Assembly (NCBI GenBank): GCA_947491175.1
Contig: CANLIF010000007.1
Coordinates: forward strand, 1 to 19,780
Length of the DNA stretch: 19,780 nucleotides
Direction of reading: 5' to 3'
Source: Actinomycetota bacterium
GTDB taxonomy: Bacteria > Actinomycetota > Actinomycetes > S36-B12 > UBA5976
Shown: positions 1 to 8,650 of the stretch, one piece after another
How the letters are laid out: the number at the start of each line of letters is the position of its first letter
How positions within the stretch are numbered: the stretch's first letter is position 1
Position numbers and translations under genes: made by a program
The notes under the pieces: model-generated
Told to the model about the DNA's origin: nothing
What the model saw: the letters and a program-made list of their open reading frames with translations, nothing else
The model's database searches: none

Positions 1-339
1 GTATCGCGCAGCCGACCGCCTCGCGAGATCGATGCAGTTATTAAGCAGCTTGAAGAAACTTTTCCAGAGCGAGGTCGTGTGGAAATAATTCCCATGGGAT
101 CAGTTGGCGCAAAAGTTGGTGCCATTTTGTCTGACAAAGCTGACGCCTATTTCAACTCAGGCGGGTTTTTTGAATGGGATTTGGCAGCCCCACTTGGAAT
201 TGCTGTTCACAATGGACTTTCAGTAACTGACTGTAGTGGCACTCAGATCGAACTAAATAAAGTGAACTTACAGGTTAAAGATATTTTGATCTGTCGCCCC
301 GAGCTAACTTCCACAATTGCTTTGGCGCTGAAAAATTAA
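1..339 (+). CDS. cysQ: 3'(2'),5'-bisphosphate nucleotidase CysQ, C-terminal part
   Basis: The gene is cut by the left edge; 112 residues are visible in an open frame from base 1 to a TAA at 337-339. CysQ belongs to the inositol-monophosphatase superfamily and dephosphorylates 3'-phosphoadenosine 5'-phosphate, a by-product of sulfate assimilation, in the cytosol. The fragment carries the typical second half of the fold: SRSRPP near its start, PMGSVGAK (fragment residues 31-38), and FFEWDLAAP (56-64), whose Trp-Asp is the metal-binding WD motif of the superfamily. It ends with an LICRPEL segment like that of actinobacterial CysQ proteins. The GTG at 79 is internal because the homologous region extends upstream of it. 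The stop codon overlaps the mfd start by one base (TAATG), so the two are probably co-transcribed and translationally coupled. Another IMPase-family phosphatase is the main alternative, but the tail favours CysQ. Confidence 0.82.
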   Translation, partial: VSRSRPPREIDAVIKQLEETFPERGRVEIIPMGSVGAKVGAILSDKADAYFNSGGFFEWDLAAPLGIAVHNGLSVTDCSGTQIELNKVNLQVKDILICRPELTSTIALALKN

Positions 340-3300
340 TGACACTTAAGTTAGTAAGTGATGCAATTACCAAAGACAAGGTTGTTCAAGATGCCCTGAC
401 CGATTTGAGTTCAGGGCTTAAAGTCCGGTTAGCAATCACCAAGAGCGCGATTCCATACATTTCCGCAACTATTGCTAAGTCCAGTCCTGTGGTTTTAATT
501 GCAGCAACTGAACGGGCTGCACAGGATCTAGCTAATTCACTTATTGACTTTGTGGCGGAAGAAAACATTGCAGTGTTTCCAGCTTGGGAAACCTTGCCAC
601 ATGAGCGATTGAGTCCAAGTAGCGACACAGTTGGTCGTCGCATGGCAGTTTTGCGCAGACTCGCACACCCAAACGAAGTTGCGCCAATTTTAGTTTTAGT
701 CACAAGCGCCAGAGCGTTCATTCAGCCACTAGTTGCGGGCCTTGGTGACGTCCCGGCATTAAACATTGCAACGGGAGATGACTTTTCACTTGAGCGCCTA
801 GTTACCGAACTGTCTCGATTGGGATTTGATCGAGTCGACTTAGTCGATCGACGTGGCCAGTTCGCAGTTCGGGGCGGAATTGTTGATCTCTTCCCACCTG
901 CGCTAGAACATCCATTACGTGTTGAGTTTTGGGGCGACACTGTCGAAGAGATTCGCAGTTTCTCGATTGCAGATCAACGCTCTCTTGGAATCGCAGTAGA
1001 TCGAATTTTCGCAACTGCCTGTCGTGAACTGTTAATCACTGATGCGGTGGCCGCAATGGCAGCAAGTATGGTCAGTGCACATCCAGAGTTATCTGAGATG
1101 CTGGAAAAGATTGCGGCTGGGATCGCAGCTGAGGGTATGGAAAGTTTAATCCCAGTTTTGGTACCCAAACTTGAAATGCTTATTGACGTTATCGACGTAA
1201 AGTCTGTGATCATCGAGGCAGAACCTGAGCGACTAGAAACCCGAGCATATGAATTAGTTTCCACCAGTGCTGAATTTCTCGAAGCCTCTTGGAGTAATGC
1301 AACAGCAGGAAATGTTTCGCCGATTGACTTGAAAGCAAGTGCCTTCCGCGATTATCGAGAACTTCGCGACAATAGCAATTCACATGCTTGGCTCGGCCTG
1401 ACGACTTTAGCCGGCCCCCAGGATGAATCACCAAATATTGAGGCAACCCCGGATTACCGATCCAAAATTGAAGACTTCGTTGTAGACATTCGCGAATGGT
1501 GGAAATCAGGTTCGCGAGTAGCTGTTTGTATGGCAGGTCACGGTTCGACCGAACGCTTAGTTGCAACTCTGATGGAACTGGGAATTCCTGCGCGCCAGAG
1601 TGAAGAACTCACTGTGGACTTAAATGATGAAGTTATAGAAGTTACTGTCGGTCATCAAAGTTCCGGGATTAATGTTAAATCCGCCGGTTTAGTTTTAGTT
1701 ACTGAAGTAGATCTGTTTGGCAGCCGCGATGCCTCAAAAGAAAATCGTTCATTACCGAGTAAGCGTCGAATAGTTATTGATCCACTGACACTAAAAAGCG
1801 GAGACTATGTTGTTCACGAACAGCATGGTGTTGGGAAATACATCGAGATGTCCCAGCGAACTGTGGCTAATGCCACACGCGAATATTTAGTTATTGAATA
1901 CGCAGCGAGTAAGCGTGGACAACGAGGTGATCGCCTTTATGTTCCAAGTGACCAACTCGACCAAGTAACTAGATATGTCGGTGGGGAAGCACCCTCACTT
2001 AACCGACTTGGTGGTGGTGATTGGGCAGCAACTAAATCACGGGCTCGCCGAGCCGTTAGACAGATTGCTGGAGAACTAATTCGACTTTATGCGGCGCGAA
2101 TGGCAAGTAAGGGATTTGCATTCTCGCCTGATAGCCCTTGGCAAAGGGAACTTGAAGATGCTTTTGAATATGTGGAAACTCCTGACCAACTTGTAACTAT
2201 TGATGAAGTTAAGCGTGATATGGAAAATGACATTCCGATGGATCGGTTGGTCTGTGGTGATGTGGGTTACGGTAAAACCGAAATTGCGGTCCGGGCCGCG
2301 TTCAAAGCCGTCCAAGATGGCAAACAAGTTGCGATTCTGGTGCCCACCACACTTTTAGTGCAACAACACTTCGAAACTTTTTCTCGCAGATACGCACAAT
2401 TCCCAGTTAAATTAGCGGCACTTTCACGTTTTCAAACTGATGCCCAAGTCCGCGAAGTCATGAGTGGAATTACAGCTGGTTCGATTGACATAGTGATTGG
2501 TACGCATCGCCTCTTCAATCCTGAAGTTCGCTTCAAGGATCTTGGCCTGGTGGTTGTTGATGAAGAGCAGCGATTTGGCGTAGAGCACAAAGAGCATTTA
2601 AAGGCACTTCGCACCAATGTTGACATGCTGACTATGTCGGCGACACCAATTCCCCGCACTTTAGAAATGGCAGTAACTGGACTGCGCGAGATGTCAACAA
2701 TACAAACGCCACCCGAAGAGCGCCAGCCGGTGCTAACCACAGTTGGCCCGTATGACGAAAAATTCATCAAGGCAGCAATTCACCGAGAACTTATACGTGA
2801 GGGGCAAATATTCTTTGTTCACAATCGTGTGGAAAGCATTAATCGAGTTGCAAGCAAGTTAGCAAGATTAGTTCCGGAAGCGCGGATCGCAGTTGCGCAT
2901 GGACAGATGAATGAAACTGCCCTGGAACAAATCATTGTTGATTTTTGGGAACACAAATTCGACATTTTGGTTTCCACAACGATTATCGAAAGTGGTTTAG
3001 ATATTCCAAATGCAAACACCTTGATTGTTGACCGCGCTGACACATTTGGCTTGTCCCAGTTGCATCAGTTGCGGGGACGTGTTGGTCGAAGTCGGGAACG
3101 TGGTTATGCCTATTTCTTATATGCCCCGGATAAGCCACTTAGCGAGAATGCACATGATCGACTGTCTACCATCGCAGCGCATACGGATTTGGGATCAGGC
3201 ATGGCAGTTGCCATGAAGGACTTGGAGATTCGTGGTGCTGGCAATTTACTTGGTGGTGAACAAAGTGGTCACATTGCAGATGTTGGCTTTGATTTATATG

Positions 3301-3821
3301 TGCGCCTAGTGAGTGAAGCGGTTGAAGAAGTAAAAACCGGTGGCGCGGCAATCGTCGAAGATGTAGTAAAAGTCGAACTGCCAGTTGATGCGCACTTGCC
3401 ACACACATACGTTCCAGAAGAGAGACTTCGTCTTGAGGCCTATCGACGCCTGGCAGATGCCCGAACTAATGAAGACGTCACTGGTGTAGTTGAGGAATTG
3501 GCAGATAGGTATGGATCAATGCCAGCTCCAGTTGAAACTCTGATTTCGATTGCAAGATTGCGAGTTTCATTACATGCTGTCGGCATAACTGAAGTGATAG
3601 CGACATCTAGCCATGTGAAGTTTTCACCTGTTGAGTTGCCCGAATCTAAAGCGCTTCGCTTAAACCGGTTGTATCCAGGATCTGTCATAAAGCCTGCAAC
3701 CCGTACGATTGTGGTGCCTAGACCTAAGGGTGCGCTGATTGGATCAGCAAGCCAGGCTGCAGACATTGACCTTGTGGAATGGGTTAATACCTGGGTGTCA
3801 TCAACAGTTGCATCTTCGTAA
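339..3821 (+). CDS. mfd: transcription-repair coupling factor Mfd
   Basis: Mfd is the ATP-driven translocase that removes RNA polymerase stalled at DNA lesions and recruits UvrA. At 1160 residues it is full length. The N-terminal third is the UvrB-like module (FPAWETLPHE near residue 80). The RNA-polymerase interaction domain shows VVHEQHGVGKY at about 491-501. The RecG-like helicase motor follows, with Walker A GDVGYGKT at 640-647 (Lys646), Walker B DEEQ at 741-744, motif III MSATPIPRTLE, and motif VI HQLRGRVGRSRE. The C-terminal TRCF domain starts around 1000. The ATG at 339 overlaps the cysQ stop. Downstream come a lipoprotein gene, mazG and eno, the same neighbourhood as Mycobacterium mfd. 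No truncation or missing motor residue is seen. Confidence 0.97.
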   Translation: MTLKLVSDAITKDKVVQDALTDLSSGLKVRLAITKSAIPYISATIAKSSPVVLIAATERAAQDLANSLIDFVAEENIAVFPAWETLPHERLSPSSDTVGRRMAVLRRLAHPNEVAPILVLVTSARAFIQPLVAGLGDVPALNIATGDDFSLERLVTELSRLGFDRVDLVDRRGQFAVRGGIVDLFPPALEHPLRVEFWGDTVEEIRSFSIADQRSLGIAVDRIFATACRELLITDAVAAMAASMVSAHPELSEMLEKIAAGIAAEGMESLIPVLVPKLEMLIDVIDVKSVIIEAEPERLETRAYELVSTSAEFLEASWSNATAGNVSPIDLKASAFRDYRELRDNSNSHAWLGLTTLAGPQDESPNIEATPDYRSKIEDFVVDIREWWKSGSRVAVCMAGHGSTERLVATLMELGIPARQSEELTVDLNDEVIEVTVGHQSSGINVKSAGLVLVTEVDLFGSRDASKENRSLPSKRRIVIDPLTLKSGDYVVHEQHGVGKYIEMSQRTVANATREYLVIEYAASKRGQRGDRLYVPSDQLDQVTRYVGGEAPSLNRLGGGDWAATKSRARRAVRQIAGELIRLYAARMASKGFAFSPDSPWQRELEDAFEYVETPDQLVTIDEVKRDMENDIPMDRLVCGDVGYGKTEIAVRAAFKAVQDGKQVAILVPTTLLVQQHFETFSRRYAQFPVKLAALSRFQTDAQVREVMSGITAGSIDIVIGTHRLFNPEVRFKDLGLVVVDEEQRFGVEHKEHLKALRTNVDMLTMSATPIPRTLEMAVTGLREMSTIQTPPEERQPVLTTVGPYDEKFIKAAIHRELIREGQIFFVHNRVESINRVASKLARLVPEARIAVAHGQMNETALEQIIVDFWEHKFDILVSTTIIESGLDIPNANTLIVDRADTFGLSQLHQLRGRVGRSRERGYAYFLYAPDKPLSENAHDRLSTIAAHTDLGSGMAVAMKDLEIRGAGNLLGGEQSGHIADVGFDLYVRLVSEAVEEVKTGGAAIVEDVVKVELPVDAHLPHTYVPEERLRLEAYRRLADARTNEDVTGVVEELADRYGSMPAPVETLISIARLRVSLHAVGITEVIATSSHVKFSPVELPESKALRLNRLYPGSVIKPATRTIVVPRPKGALIGSASQAADIDLVEWVNTWVSSTVASS

Positions 3822-3844
3822 TAAAATTAAGAAGTTGATTCTTG

Positions 3845-3850
3845 AAAGGA
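3845..3850 (+). promoter_or_regulatory. Shine-Dalgarno site fixing the lipoprotein start
   Basis: AAAGGA lies six bases before the GTG at 3857. The longer reading frame begins with TTG at 3842, upstream of this site, and would add five residues before the signal peptide. The Shine-Dalgarno position therefore selects GTG 3857. Confidence 0.65.
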
Positions 3851-3856
3851 ACATCT

Positions 3857-4477
3857 GTGAAACTTCGTTTAGTTGCAACTATGGTTCTCGGCGTTGCAGT
3901 TCTTACCGGATGCTCCGATTCGCCAAAGCTTGCCGGTAGCGCCGTTGTAGTAAATGGCAAAATAATTCTAGCCTCGGAAGTTTCAGAGCGCGTTGACAAA
4001 GTCCGTGCTCAAATTCAAGTTACTGATCCTGCTTTGATTACCGAAGTTCCAAGTTTGATTCAAATCAATCAACGTGCCGTAGATCATTTTGTGCTTGTCT
4101 CACTTCTTGAAGAAGTAGTTGCTCGCGAAGGTATCAACATCACAGACCTTGATGTGACTGCCTACAAGGAAGAAGTTTTCGCACAGTATGCAAAAGAAAC
4201 TATTGAAGCGCAACTAGCTTCACAGAATGCAGTTCCTGCTGATGATATCGATGGCTTTATGTACGAAATCTTGGTACAGCGAGCGCTGATGGATAAATTA
4301 GCGCCCGGTGCAGATAGACAAACCCGCACCCAAGCTCTTTTTGATTACTTAACAATTCTGAGCACAGAGTTGAACGTAGAACTAAACCCTAGATTTGGCA
4401 AGTGGGATCCAACTAATCTCATCAGTACACCGGGTGATGAATCATTGGCAGTTCCGCTACCTATCTCATTAGGTTAA
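3857..4477 (+). CDS. SurA-N-terminal-domain-like secreted lipoprotein
   Basis: The predicted product has 206 residues and begins with a classic lipoprotein signal: VKLR, a hydrophobic stretch, then lipobox LTGC followed by SDSPK. It should therefore be lipid-anchored on the outer face of the membrane. The rest is soluble and helix-rich: VVNGKIILASEVSERVDKV resembles the opening of SurA/PrsA-type chaperones, and further helices run to about residue 175. No parvulin peptidyl-prolyl isomerase domain is visible, so it looks like the chaperone domain alone. It lies between mfd and mazG, where actinobacteria often carry such a protein. A role in folding or quality control of exported proteins is inferred; the exact client is unknown. 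GTG 3857 is chosen as start because AAAGGA sits just upstream. Confidence 0.75.
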   Translation: MKLRLVATMVLGVAVLTGCSDSPKLAGSAVVVNGKIILASEVSERVDKVRAQIQVTDPALITEVPSLIQINQRAVDHFVLVSLLEEVVAREGINITDLDVTAYKEEVFAQYAKETIEAQLASQNAVPADDIDGFMYEILVQRALMDKLAPGADRQTRTQALFDYLTILSTELNVELNPRFGKWDPTNLISTPGDESLAVPLPISLG

Positions 4478-4484
4478 ATGGATT

Positions 4485-5138
4485 ATGAATTCACCTGTTG
4501 AACAGTTGGTCCAGATGTTGGACCAACTGAGAAGTCCTGGCGGCTGTCCTTGGGATGCCGAGCAAACTCATGCAAGCCTTGCCCGCTATCTACTCGAAGA
4601 AACCTATGAAGCGTTAGAGGCAATGGACCAAGGTGACTTAGGGTCGTTACGCGAAGAGCTTGGCGACTTGCTCTTGCAAGTGGTGTTTCACGCTCGAATC
4701 GCACAGGAAACCGATCCAACATTTTCATTGGATGCAATTGCGCAAGGGGTTGTAGACAAGTTAGTTCGCCGCCACCCGCATGTTTTCACTGATCTAGTGG
4801 TTACGTCAAGTGAAGAACTTGAAGCGAACTGGGCAAAAGTTAAACAAGAAGAAAAGCAGCGGGATTCGGTAACAGACGGAGTGCCACAGGCGATGCCTGC
4901 ATTACAACTTGCAACTCAACTTATTTATCGAGCTCGAAAAAGTGGAATTGTTGCTGGTGACGAAAATATTAAAGAAGGACTACGTAACGTAATTGGGGAA
5001 GTGAATCAAGAAACTGTGGCAGCTTTACTGGTCGCCACAGTTGAACTTGCTCGCGAGGTGGACATTGAGGCGGAATCAGTGCTTCGAGCAGAAATGACGC
5101 GCTATCGAGCCAGAGTCCGAGAATCTGAAGGCCTTTAA
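4485..5138 (+). CDS. mazG: nucleoside triphosphate pyrophosphohydrolase MazG
   Basis: MazG hydrolyses (d)NTPs, including damaged ones, to the monophosphate and pyrophosphate in the cytosol. The 217-residue product has the all-alpha MazG signature. GGCPWDAEQTH (19-29) is followed by EETYEALEA (38-46; Glu38, Glu39, Glu42) and EELGDLLLQVVFHA (57-70; Glu58, Asp61), the EExxE and ExxD pairs that hold magnesium. A second, weaker MazG-like half follows from about residue 105 (PALQLATQLIYRARKSG). It is somewhat shorter than the two-domain E. coli enzyme. The start is seven bases after the lipoprotein stop with no strong Shine-Dalgarno, suggesting coupling. An 11-base inverted repeat lies just inside the coding sequence. 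Name and function are well supported by the motif and by the mfd-mazG-eno context. Confidence 0.93.
   Translation: MNSPVEQLVQMLDQLRSPGGCPWDAEQTHASLARYLLEETYEALEAMDQGDLGSLREELGDLLLQVVFHARIAQETDPTFSLDAIAQGVVDKLVRRHPHVFTDLVVTSSEELEANWAKVKQEEKQRDSVTDGVPQAMPALQLATQLIYRARKSGIVAGDENIKEGLRNVIGEVNQETVAALLVATVELAREVDIEAESVLRAEMTRYRARVRESEGL
4503..4529 (+). repeat. perfect 11-bp inverted repeat at the 5' end of mazG
   Basis: CAGTTGGTCCA (4503-4513) and TGGACCAACTG (4519-4529) are exact reverse complements separated by five bases (GATGT). In mRNA this would form a strong hairpin starting about 18 bases after the mazG start codon. It encodes part of VEQLVQMLDQLRS, so the repeated Gln/Leu/Asp codons may be partly responsible. 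A function is not shown. Confidence 0.6.
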
Positions 5139-5147
5139 TTAACTGTC

Positions 5148-5177
5148 TTTCAAGGGCTGAATGAAAATCACTAGACT
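5148..5177 (+). promoter_or_regulatory. eno: weak candidate promoter upstream of eno
   Basis: The 95-base spacer between mazG and eno is one of the longer gaps in this cluster and could hold a promoter. TAGACT (5172-5177) fits the loose actinobacterial -10 pattern TAnnnT, with TTTCAA (5148-5153) 18 bases upstream as a poor -35. No intrinsic terminator for mazG is visible. This is a guess from pattern only. Confidence 0.25.
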
Positions 5178-5215
5178 TTATGTAACGGCTATAAAACCGC
5201 GGAGTAATTTTTTGA

Positions 5216-6511
<1,296 letters not shown>

Positions 6512-6529
6512 GCACGGCACAATTAAGAT

Positions 6530-6973
6530 GTGGCAACTTCTCCAAGGATCACTTCCAGAATAAATGTGCGCGCAATTGCAATGATTCTTGCGGGCGTATT
6601 TATCATGCTAACTTTGGCGGTTCCACTGCGCGCTTTGATACAAGAACGGCGCGAAATCAAGGATCTGGAACAGCAAGTAGTTTCCCAGCAAGCCAAGATC
6701 GATGATTTGAATGACCGCCGGGCGCGACTAACGGACCCGGCTTATCTCCAAGCCTTAGCTCGGGAACGCCTAAATTATGTTTTCCCAGGTGAGATTGGAT
6801 TCGTGGTTCTCGATGAAGAGACCAATACTGCGATTACTGGAGTACCTGGCGCATTGATCCCAAATGATGATTCGGCCTGGTACACAAAGTTATGGAGCAG
6901 TACCAAACTTGCAGATAATCCACCACCAGCTGATGATCCATTAGTTGTGCAATCCGACGATCTTCCGCAATAG
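6530..6973 (+). CDS. ftsB: cell division protein FtsB/DivIC family
   Basis: The 147-residue product is a bitopic membrane protein. It has a short basic N-terminus, one membrane segment at about 15-33 (AIAMILAGVFIMLTLAVP), then a coiled coil at roughly 36-65 (RREIKDLEQQVVSQQAKID). The family segment DPAYLQALARERLNYVFPGE follows, then an acidic Pro/Asp-rich tail. FtsB/DivIC partners FtsL and FtsQ in the divisome and helps activate septal peptidoglycan synthesis. The gene lies 18 bases after eno, as in Mycobacterium (Rv1023-Rv1024). The GTG at 6530 has no clear Shine-Dalgarno; a start at GTG 6566, just before the membrane segment, cannot be excluded. Confidence 0.87.
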   Translation: MATSPRITSRINVRAIAMILAGVFIMLTLAVPLRALIQERREIKDLEQQVVSQQAKIDDLNDRRARLTDPAYLQALARERLNYVFPGEIGFVVLDEETNTAITGVPGALIPNDDSAWYTKLWSSTKLADNPPPADDPLVVQSDDLPQ

Positions 6974-6983
6974 CTCCACCACC

Positions 6984-7490
6984 ATGCTTACTCCAGAAGA
7001 TTTTGCAGCGGTCCGTGCCCAACTTGGCCGCGACCCCAGAAGTGTTATTGACGTGGCACATCGCTGCTCCTGTGGGCAACCAGACGTATTAAAAACTTCG
7101 CCTCGATTGGACGATGGCACACCTTTTCCAACTCTTTATTACATGACTTGCCCTAAGGCAACGGGAGCAATTGGCACACTTGAAGCAAATGGCGTGATGA
7201 AAGAATTAGCAGATGCGTTAGCCGCAGACCCTGAACTAGCTGCAAGTTATGAAGCCGCTCATCAAATTTATTTAGAAGGGCGAGAAGCAATTGAACACGT
7301 GGAAGAGATTGCCGGCATAAGCGCAGGCGGTATGCCCACGCGTGTGAAGTGCCTGCATGTATTAATTGGACATTCACTTGCTGCCGGGCCAGGCGTGAAT
7401 CCACTCGGAGATATTGCGCTGGCTATGCTCAAAGACTGGGGACAGACTGGACCATGTGGAGGTGAAGACATTGAGAGTGGCAGCAATTGA
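6984..7490 (+). CDS. DUF501 family protein
   Basis: The 168-residue product matches the DUF501 family found between ftsB and ppx in actinobacteria (Rv1025 position). Visible landmarks are LGRDPRSVIDVAHRCSCGQPDVLKT near the N-terminus, FPTLYYMTCPKATGAIGTLEA, and MPTRVKCLHVLIGHSLAAGPGVNPLGD. The conserved Cys residues (RCSCG, TCP, KCLH, PCGG) and His suggest a metal site or redox chemistry, but no biochemical function is known to me. The reading frame could open at 6945 inside ftsB; ATG 6984, eleven bases after the ftsB stop, is preferred because family members begin close to LTPEDFAAV. Its last 20 bases overlap the proposed ppx start, indicating coupled translation. Confidence 0.85.
   Translation: MLTPEDFAAVRAQLGRDPRSVIDVAHRCSCGQPDVLKTSPRLDDGTPFPTLYYMTCPKATGAIGTLEANGVMKELADALAADPELAASYEAAHQIYLEGREAIEHVEEIAGISAGGMPTRVKCLHVLIGHSLAAGPGVNPLGDIALAMLKDWGQTGPCGGEDIESGSN
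7458..7465 (+). promoter_or_regulatory. ppx: Shine-Dalgarno site deciding the ppx start
   Basis: GGAGGTGA lies inside the 3' end of the DUF501 gene. It is spaced correctly for the TTG at 7471. Upstream in-frame starts (7414, 7456, 7462) either precede or overlap it. Confidence 0.65.
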
Positions 7491-8403
7491 TTGTGGCACA
7501 AATTCAATTCGCTTATTAATTGCTGATATTGAAAATGAAAAGCTAACGGATGTCGTGCGAACTATGGTCATTGTTCGACTAGGTGAAAACGTAGACAAAA
7601 CTGGAGAGTTTTCTAAAGCAGCATTAACTAGAACTTTTGTGGCTATCGATACGTACGCAGAGTTAATCGCGCAGCATAAACCTGAACTTGTTCGATTTGT
7701 TGCAACTAGCGCCAGTCGAGATGTTTCAAATCGTGGCGAATTCGTTGCTGGAATTAAGGCTCGACTTGGAATTGAACCAGACATTATCAGTGGCGATGAA
7801 GAAGCAGAACTTTCATTTTTGGGTGCCACGGCTGATCTATTGAATTTCGCCCAGGCCCCAACTGCGCCTTATCTTGTAATAGATATTGGCGGCGGTTCAA
7901 CCGAATTTGTTCTCGGTACTTCAAAACCAACCGCAGCAATCAGCACAAATGTCGGCTGCGTTCGAATGACCGAACGACATTTAGTAAGTGATCCACCCAC
8001 CATCGAGCAAATTGCAGCAGCCACTGCAGACATAGATGCTGCGATTGATCAGGCTTACCTGGCTGTGCCGATTGCAGAAGCAAAAAGTTTGATAGGCCTA
8101 GCTGGTTCAGTAACAACCGTTGCAGCTCTGGCACTTGGTCTTACTGAATATGATTCAGAAGCAATTCATGGCAGTTGCATTTCGACCAAAGAAGTTCATC
8201 GCGTCACAAGTGAACTATTGACTATGACTCGGGCGCAGCGAGCAACTTTAGGTCCGATGCATGAAGGGCGAATTGATGTGATCGGATCAGGCGCTTTGGT
8301 GCTTGATCGAATTATGGCTCGGACTGGGCTTTTGCAAGTGGTTGTCTCCGAGCGCGACATCCTCGATGGAATTGCCCGAGCCCTAGTTTCCAACCCCAGT
8401 TAG
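7471..8403 (+). CDS. ppx: exopolyphosphatase / guanosine pentaphosphatase, Ppx/GppA family
   Basis: This is a sugar-kinase/actin-fold phosphatase acting on polyphosphate or pppGpp in the cytosol. The 310-residue form corresponds to the short actinobacterial Ppx type lacking the C-terminal helical domains of E. coli Ppx. Motifs in order are AAIDCGTNSIRLLIAD (phosphate 1, residues 4-19), RLGENVDKTG, FVATSASRDVSNRGEF, ISGDEEAELSF (catalytic Glu region), VIDIGGGSTEFVLG (phosphate 2) and LIGLAGSVTT (adenosine-type motif). The TTG start at 7471 gives the family-typical opening MRVAAIDCGTNS and has GGAGGTGA just upstream. A longer reading frame from 7414 adds residues with no family counterpart. Whether polyphosphate or pppGpp is preferred cannot be told from sequence. 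Confidence 0.9.
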   Translation: MRVAAIDCGTNSIRLLIADIENEKLTDVVRTMVIVRLGENVDKTGEFSKAALTRTFVAIDTYAELIAQHKPELVRFVATSASRDVSNRGEFVAGIKARLGIEPDIISGDEEAELSFLGATADLLNFAQAPTAPYLVIDIGGGSTEFVLGTSKPTAAISTNVGCVRMTERHLVSDPPTIEQIAAATADIDAAIDQAYLAVPIAEAKSLIGLAGSVTTVAALALGLTEYDSEAIHGSCISTKEVHRVTSELLTMTRAQRATLGPMHEGRIDVIGSGALVLDRIMARTGLLQVVVSERDILDGIARALVSNPS

Positions 8404-8405
8404 GA

Positions 8406-8430
8406 AGTTCTGACATAACCTGTCAGGATT
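8406..8430 (+). terminator. hairpin directly after the ppx stop, possible terminator without T-tract
   Basis: CTGACA (8410-8415) and TGTCAG (8421-8426) are exact reverse complements around TAACC. The stem can be extended to ten pairs (8406-8415 with 8421-8430) by two A-T and two G-U pairs. It begins three bases after the ppx stop and ends 19 bases before the tRNA. No run of T follows, so it is not a canonical intrinsic terminator; it may stabilise the mRNA 3' end or act with Rho. Confidence 0.4.
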
Positions 8431-8449
8431 AAGCGGTGGAAAACACCAC

Positions 8450-8527
8450 GCCCCTGTAGCCCAATCGGTTAGAGGCACACGACTTAAAATCGTGCCAGTG
8501 TCGGTTCAAGTCCGACCAGGGGTACCA
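8450..8527 (+). tRNA. tRNA with anticodon UAA (Leu by anticodon), class I shape
   Basis: The full cloverleaf can be folded by hand. The acceptor GCCCCTG (8450-8456) pairs with CAGGGGT (8517-8523) with a G-U first pair. A D arm of three pairs (GCC 8459-8461 with GGC 8474-8476) has GG at 8467-8468. The anticodon stem is CACGA/TCGTG (8478-8482, 8490-8494) around loop CTTAAAA, giving anticodon TAA at 8485-8487. The variable loop is five bases (8495-8499). The T arm is GTCGG/CCGAC with loop TTCAAGT. Discriminator A is at 8524, and CCA (8525-8527) is encoded. The anticodon and discriminator A73 say leucine (UUA codons). Bacterial tRNA-Leu normally has a long variable arm, so the five-base loop is unusual. 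The amino acid identity is therefore less certain than the tRNA call itself. Confidence 0.93.
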
Positions 8528-8636
8528 AATTCAAGGAATTTGTGGCTAAGTCCTTGGGCCTGAGCCGCTCATTTCCTGGTTTAACAGGTTATATTTGGGG
8601 TAGAAATTAAGTAGATGGTGACGATACTCGTCCCAC

Positions 8637-8643
8637 GGGAGGA
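8637..8643 (+). promoter_or_regulatory. Shine-Dalgarno site deciding the Bax-inhibitor-like gene start
   Basis: GGGAGGA sits seven bases before ATG 8651. The longer reading frame starts at 8615 but would place this strong ribosome-binding site inside the coding sequence. Confidence 0.8.
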
Positions 8644-8650
8644 ACTAATC

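Noticed and set aside
1210..1566. 118-codon minus-strand frame inside mfd
   Set aside because: Shadow of the mfd frame, with no supporting start signal or domain.
4485..5138. MazG as part of a toxin-antitoxin (MazEF) system
   Set aside because: No mazE or mazF is present; its neighbours are the usual mfd and eno of actinobacteria.
7374..7829. 151-codon open frame on the minus strand across ppx
   Set aside because: It is antisense to a clear Ppx/GppA gene, is rich in low-complexity Ser/Asn/Thr, and has no recognisable domain; a shadow of the real frame.
8450..8527. tRNA as an integration site for a mobile element
   Set aside because: No integrase, no direct repeat of the tRNA 3' end and no foreign-looking genes flank it; the neighbours are ordinary chromosomal genes.
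8528..8650. Possible tRNA terminator CAAGGA...TCCTTG (8532-8556) and promoter for the BI-1-like gene (TTAACA 8581-8586)
   Set aside because: The stem is six pairs with a 13-base loop and no T-tract, and no -10 fits TTAACA at normal spacing; too weak to list as features.
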